15,627 nt of DNA from Pseudomonadota bacterium (GTDB lineage: Bacteria > Pseudomonadota > Gammaproteobacteria > Steroidobacterales > Steroidobacteraceae): NCBI GenBank assembly GCA_003242275.1, contig QGUX01000050.1, positions 1 through 15,627 of the forward strand, given 5' to 3'. Of this stretch, positions 14,015 through 15,627 are shown one piece after another. The first letter of the stretch is position 1. The number at the start of each line of letters is the position of its first letter. The notes beneath the pieces are model-generated. The model had not been told where the DNA came from and did not search any database. It was given only the letters and a program-made list of their open reading frames with translations. A program made the translations under genes and the position numbers.

Positions 14015-15200
14015 CCTGGGTGTTCACGTACACGGCGTAGATCGACTGGCTGGCCGTCATGAACAGCCGGTTGCGCTTGGGTCCGCCGAAGGTGAGGTTG
14101 GCGCAGGCCTCGGGCAGGCGGATGCGGCCGATCAGCGTGCCGGCCGGGTTCAGCACCGACACGCCGCTGTAGCCCAGCGCATTGCCGGCATTGCTGGAAC
14201 ACCACAGGTTGCCGTGGACATCCACGCGCACACCGTCCATGCCGCAGTTGACGCCGTCGATGACCACGCGCGGCAGCGGCTGCACATTGCCCACGCGGCC
14301 ATTGCGCGCCACGTCGCACACCACCAGCGAGCTACCGCAGACCACGTAGAGCTTCTGGTAGTCGGGCGAGAAGGCCAGGCCATTGGGCGGTCCGGGCAGG
14401 CTGCCCCCGTCGAGGGCCACGGCGAGCCGGCCCTCGGGATCCACGCGGTAGACATGGCTGGGCAGTTCCTGCTTCTTCGCGCCCACTTCCGGCGGCTGGC
14501 CCAGCCGCTGCTGCAGGCGCCCCTCGCGGTTGCTGCGGCCGCCGGGCGCATCCGGCGCACCCTCGTAGAGCACGCCACCGTAGGGCGGATCGGTGAACCA
14601 GTAGCTGCCGTCCGGGTGCGCCACCACGTCATTGGGCGAGTTCAGCGCCTTGCCTTCGAAGGAATCGGCGATCACCGTCACGCTGCCGTCGTGCTCGTAG
14701 CGCACCACCCGGCGGTTCAGGTGCTCGCAGGAGAGCTGCCTTCCCTGGAAGTCGAAGGTATTGCCATTGCTGTTGCCCGAGGGCTGGCGAAACACGCTGA
14801 CGCGGCCCTCGTCCTCGATCCAGCGCAGCTGCCGGTTGTTGGGGATGTCGCTCCAGACCAGGTAGCGGCCCTGGCCGCACCAGGCCGGTCCCTCGCACCA
14901 CAGCCCGCCGGTCCAGATCCGCTGCACCGGCGCATTGAACACGCGCAGCGCGGCGAAGGAGGGATGCACCACCACCACGTCCGGGTCGGGATAGGGCACC
15001 GGCGGTGCGCCGGGCGAGAAGTCCCGCGGCTGGAAGGGCGGCGGTGGCGGTGGGGACGGCGGCTGGGCGGCAAGGGCCTGGCGCAGCGCGGACGGTGCAG
15101 CCAGCACCGCCGGCGCCGCGAGCAGGGCGCGCAACATGCGCCGCCTCGTGGCGGCCTGCCGGTCATCGGAGTGGGCGGCGTTGTCGTCGTTCTTGTCCAT
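13998..15200 (-). CDS. exported SMP-30/gluconolactonase-like protein
   Basis: This 400-residue protein belongs to the SMP-30/gluconolactonase/LRE family (PF08450), six-bladed beta-propellers that use a bound divalent metal to open lactones. The four expected metal-site residues can be seen: E103 in WCEGPAW, N190 in NSPND, N273 in GPPNGLAFS and D322 in CGMDGVRVD. The N-terminus has a twin-arginine motif (TRRRMLRALLAAP), so the protein is probably exported folded by Tat. A proline-rich spacer (about 48-57) follows before the propeller. I chose the ATG at 15200, which gives a sensible n-region and GGGGATC upstream; a start at 15248 would overlap the divergent gene's promoter region. It converges on the esterase-transporter operon with 10 bp between stops. 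A lactone or sugar-acid substrate is likely; the exact one is unknown. Confidence 0.93.
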   Translation of the reverse strand: MDKNDDNAAHSDDRQAATRRRMLRALLAAPAVLAAPSALRQALAAQPPSPPPPPPFQPRDFSPGAPPVPYPDPDVVVVHPSFAALRVFNAPVQRIWTGGLWCEGPAWCGQGRYLVWSDIPNNRQLRWIEDEGRVSVFRQPSGNSNGNTFDFQGRQLSCEHLNRRVVRYEHDGSVTVIADSFEGKALNSPNDVVAHPDGSYWFTDPPYGGVLYEGAPDAPGGRSNREGRLQQRLGQPPEVGAKKQELPSHVYRVDPEGRLAVALDGGSLPGPPNGLAFSPDYQKLYVVCGSSLVVCDVARNGRVGNVQPLPRVVIDGVNCGMDGVRVDVHGNLWCSSNAGNALGYSGVSVLNPAGTLIGRIRLPEACANLTFGGPKRNRLFMTASQSIYAVYVNTQGAAPA

Positions 15201-15253
15201 GGGCCCGGATCCCCGCAATCGTTGCCTTGCGCCGCAGTGTAGCGCCACGGCGT

Positions 15254-15627
15254 ATGCTTGCGCGCATGCCGGTTCGGGATGAAAGCACGCCGGACTTCCT
15301 GGTCCTCGGCGCGGGGGCCATGGGCTCCATCTTCGCCGCGCACCTGGCGCAGGCCGGGCACCGCGTGGCCGTGCTGGTGCGCGAACGGCGCGCGCGCCAG
15401 ATCCGCGCCGACGGGCTGCGGCTCACCGGCCTCGCCGACATCCGGGTGCGGGTGCCGGTGTTCACCGATGCGTCCGGGCTGCGCCGCGCCGGCGTGCTCA
15501 TCGTGGCGATGAAGACCCTGGGCACGGCCGAGGCGCTGGCGCCGCTGCGCCATGTGCGCTTCGATGCGGCGCTGTCGCTGCAGAACGGTGCCTACAAGAA
15601 CGACCTGCTGGTGGAGGCCTTTGGCCG
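15254..15627 (+). CDS. ketopantoate reductase (PanE/ApbA) family protein, 5' part only
   Basis: The gene runs out of the window, so only about 124 N-terminal residues are visible. The Rossmann dinucleotide motif GAGAMG follows the strand DFLVLGAGAMGSIFAAHLAQAG. VLIVAMKT matches the conserved lysine segment of the family, and SLQNGA matches the LQNG-x-G motif. These fit NADPH-dependent 2-dehydropantoate 2-reductase, which makes pantoate for pantothenate and coenzyme A. Many family members have other or unknown substrates, so I do not assign panE. The start may be the ATG at 15254 or, four codons later, the one at 15266; no strong ribosome site separates them. It is divergent from the lactonase gene, with 53 bp between the starts if 15254 is used. 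Confidence 0.85.
   Translation, partial: MLARMPVRDESTPDFLVLGAGAMGSIFAAHLAQAGHRVAVLVRERRARQIRADGLRLTGLADIRVRVPVFTDASGLRRAGVLIVAMKTLGTAEALAPLRHVRFDAALSLQNGAYKNDLLVEAFG

Noticed and set aside
1..15627. Mobile element, phage, CRISPR array or defence system
   Set aside because: I found no transposase, integrase, terminal repeats, regularly spaced repeats or defence-type domains. All genes read as chromosomal metabolic, envelope, regulatory or division genes.

Overview
The window looks like ordinary chromosomal DNA of a high-GC, Gram-negative bacterium. It carries a complete minCDE cluster, many Sec, Tat and lipoprotein export signals, and a DUF6152 operon. Together these suggest a gammaproteobacterium near the Steroidobacterales, Nevskiales or Xanthomonadales, but that placement is inference, because no rRNA or other phylogenetic marker is present. 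Genes are tightly packed on both strands. I see no insertion sequence, integrase, CRISPR array, tRNA or rRNA.

Left part (1-4788): the 3' end of an alpha/beta hydrolase (+) runs convergently into a 741-residue secreted protein (-) with an FG-GAP-like start, a concanavalin-like middle and a C-terminal module of the kind found on polysaccharide lyases. A 286-bp gene-free stretch follows. It includes a strong hairpin that contains the ribosome binding site of the secreted protein. Next come minE, minD and minC, transcribed on the minus strand in the order C-D-E.

Middle part (4850-9226): a periplasmic serine hydrolase with an SxxK motif (-) is divergent from a class C acid phosphatase lipoprotein of the e(P4) type (+). 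A two-gene operon (-) follows, a DUF6152 protein and a lipoprotein coupled by an ATGA overlap. Divergent from it is a LysR-type regulator (+). The 99-bp region between them holds three ACTGCG half-sites, probably the regulator's operator.

Right part (9240-15627): a Bcr/CflA-type MFS exporter (-) is divergent from a tight three-gene operon (+), with a perfect 16-bp palindrome between them. The operon encodes an exported alpha/beta hydrolase, an exported CE1-like esterase with an N-terminal E-set domain, and an ACS-family MFS anion transporter. A Tat-exported SMP-30/gluconolactonase-like protein (-) faces it, and a truncated ketopantoate-reductase-family gene (+) leaves the window. The three hydrolases and the transporter together suggest that an ester or lactone is cleaved outside the cytoplasm and the resulting organic acid is taken up. 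The substrate cannot be read from the sequence.

Nothing here is clearly a new defence or mobile system. The observations most worth following are the DUF6152/lipoprotein/LysR locus with its operator, the esterase-transporter-lactonase cluster, and the hairpin over the start of the large secreted protein.
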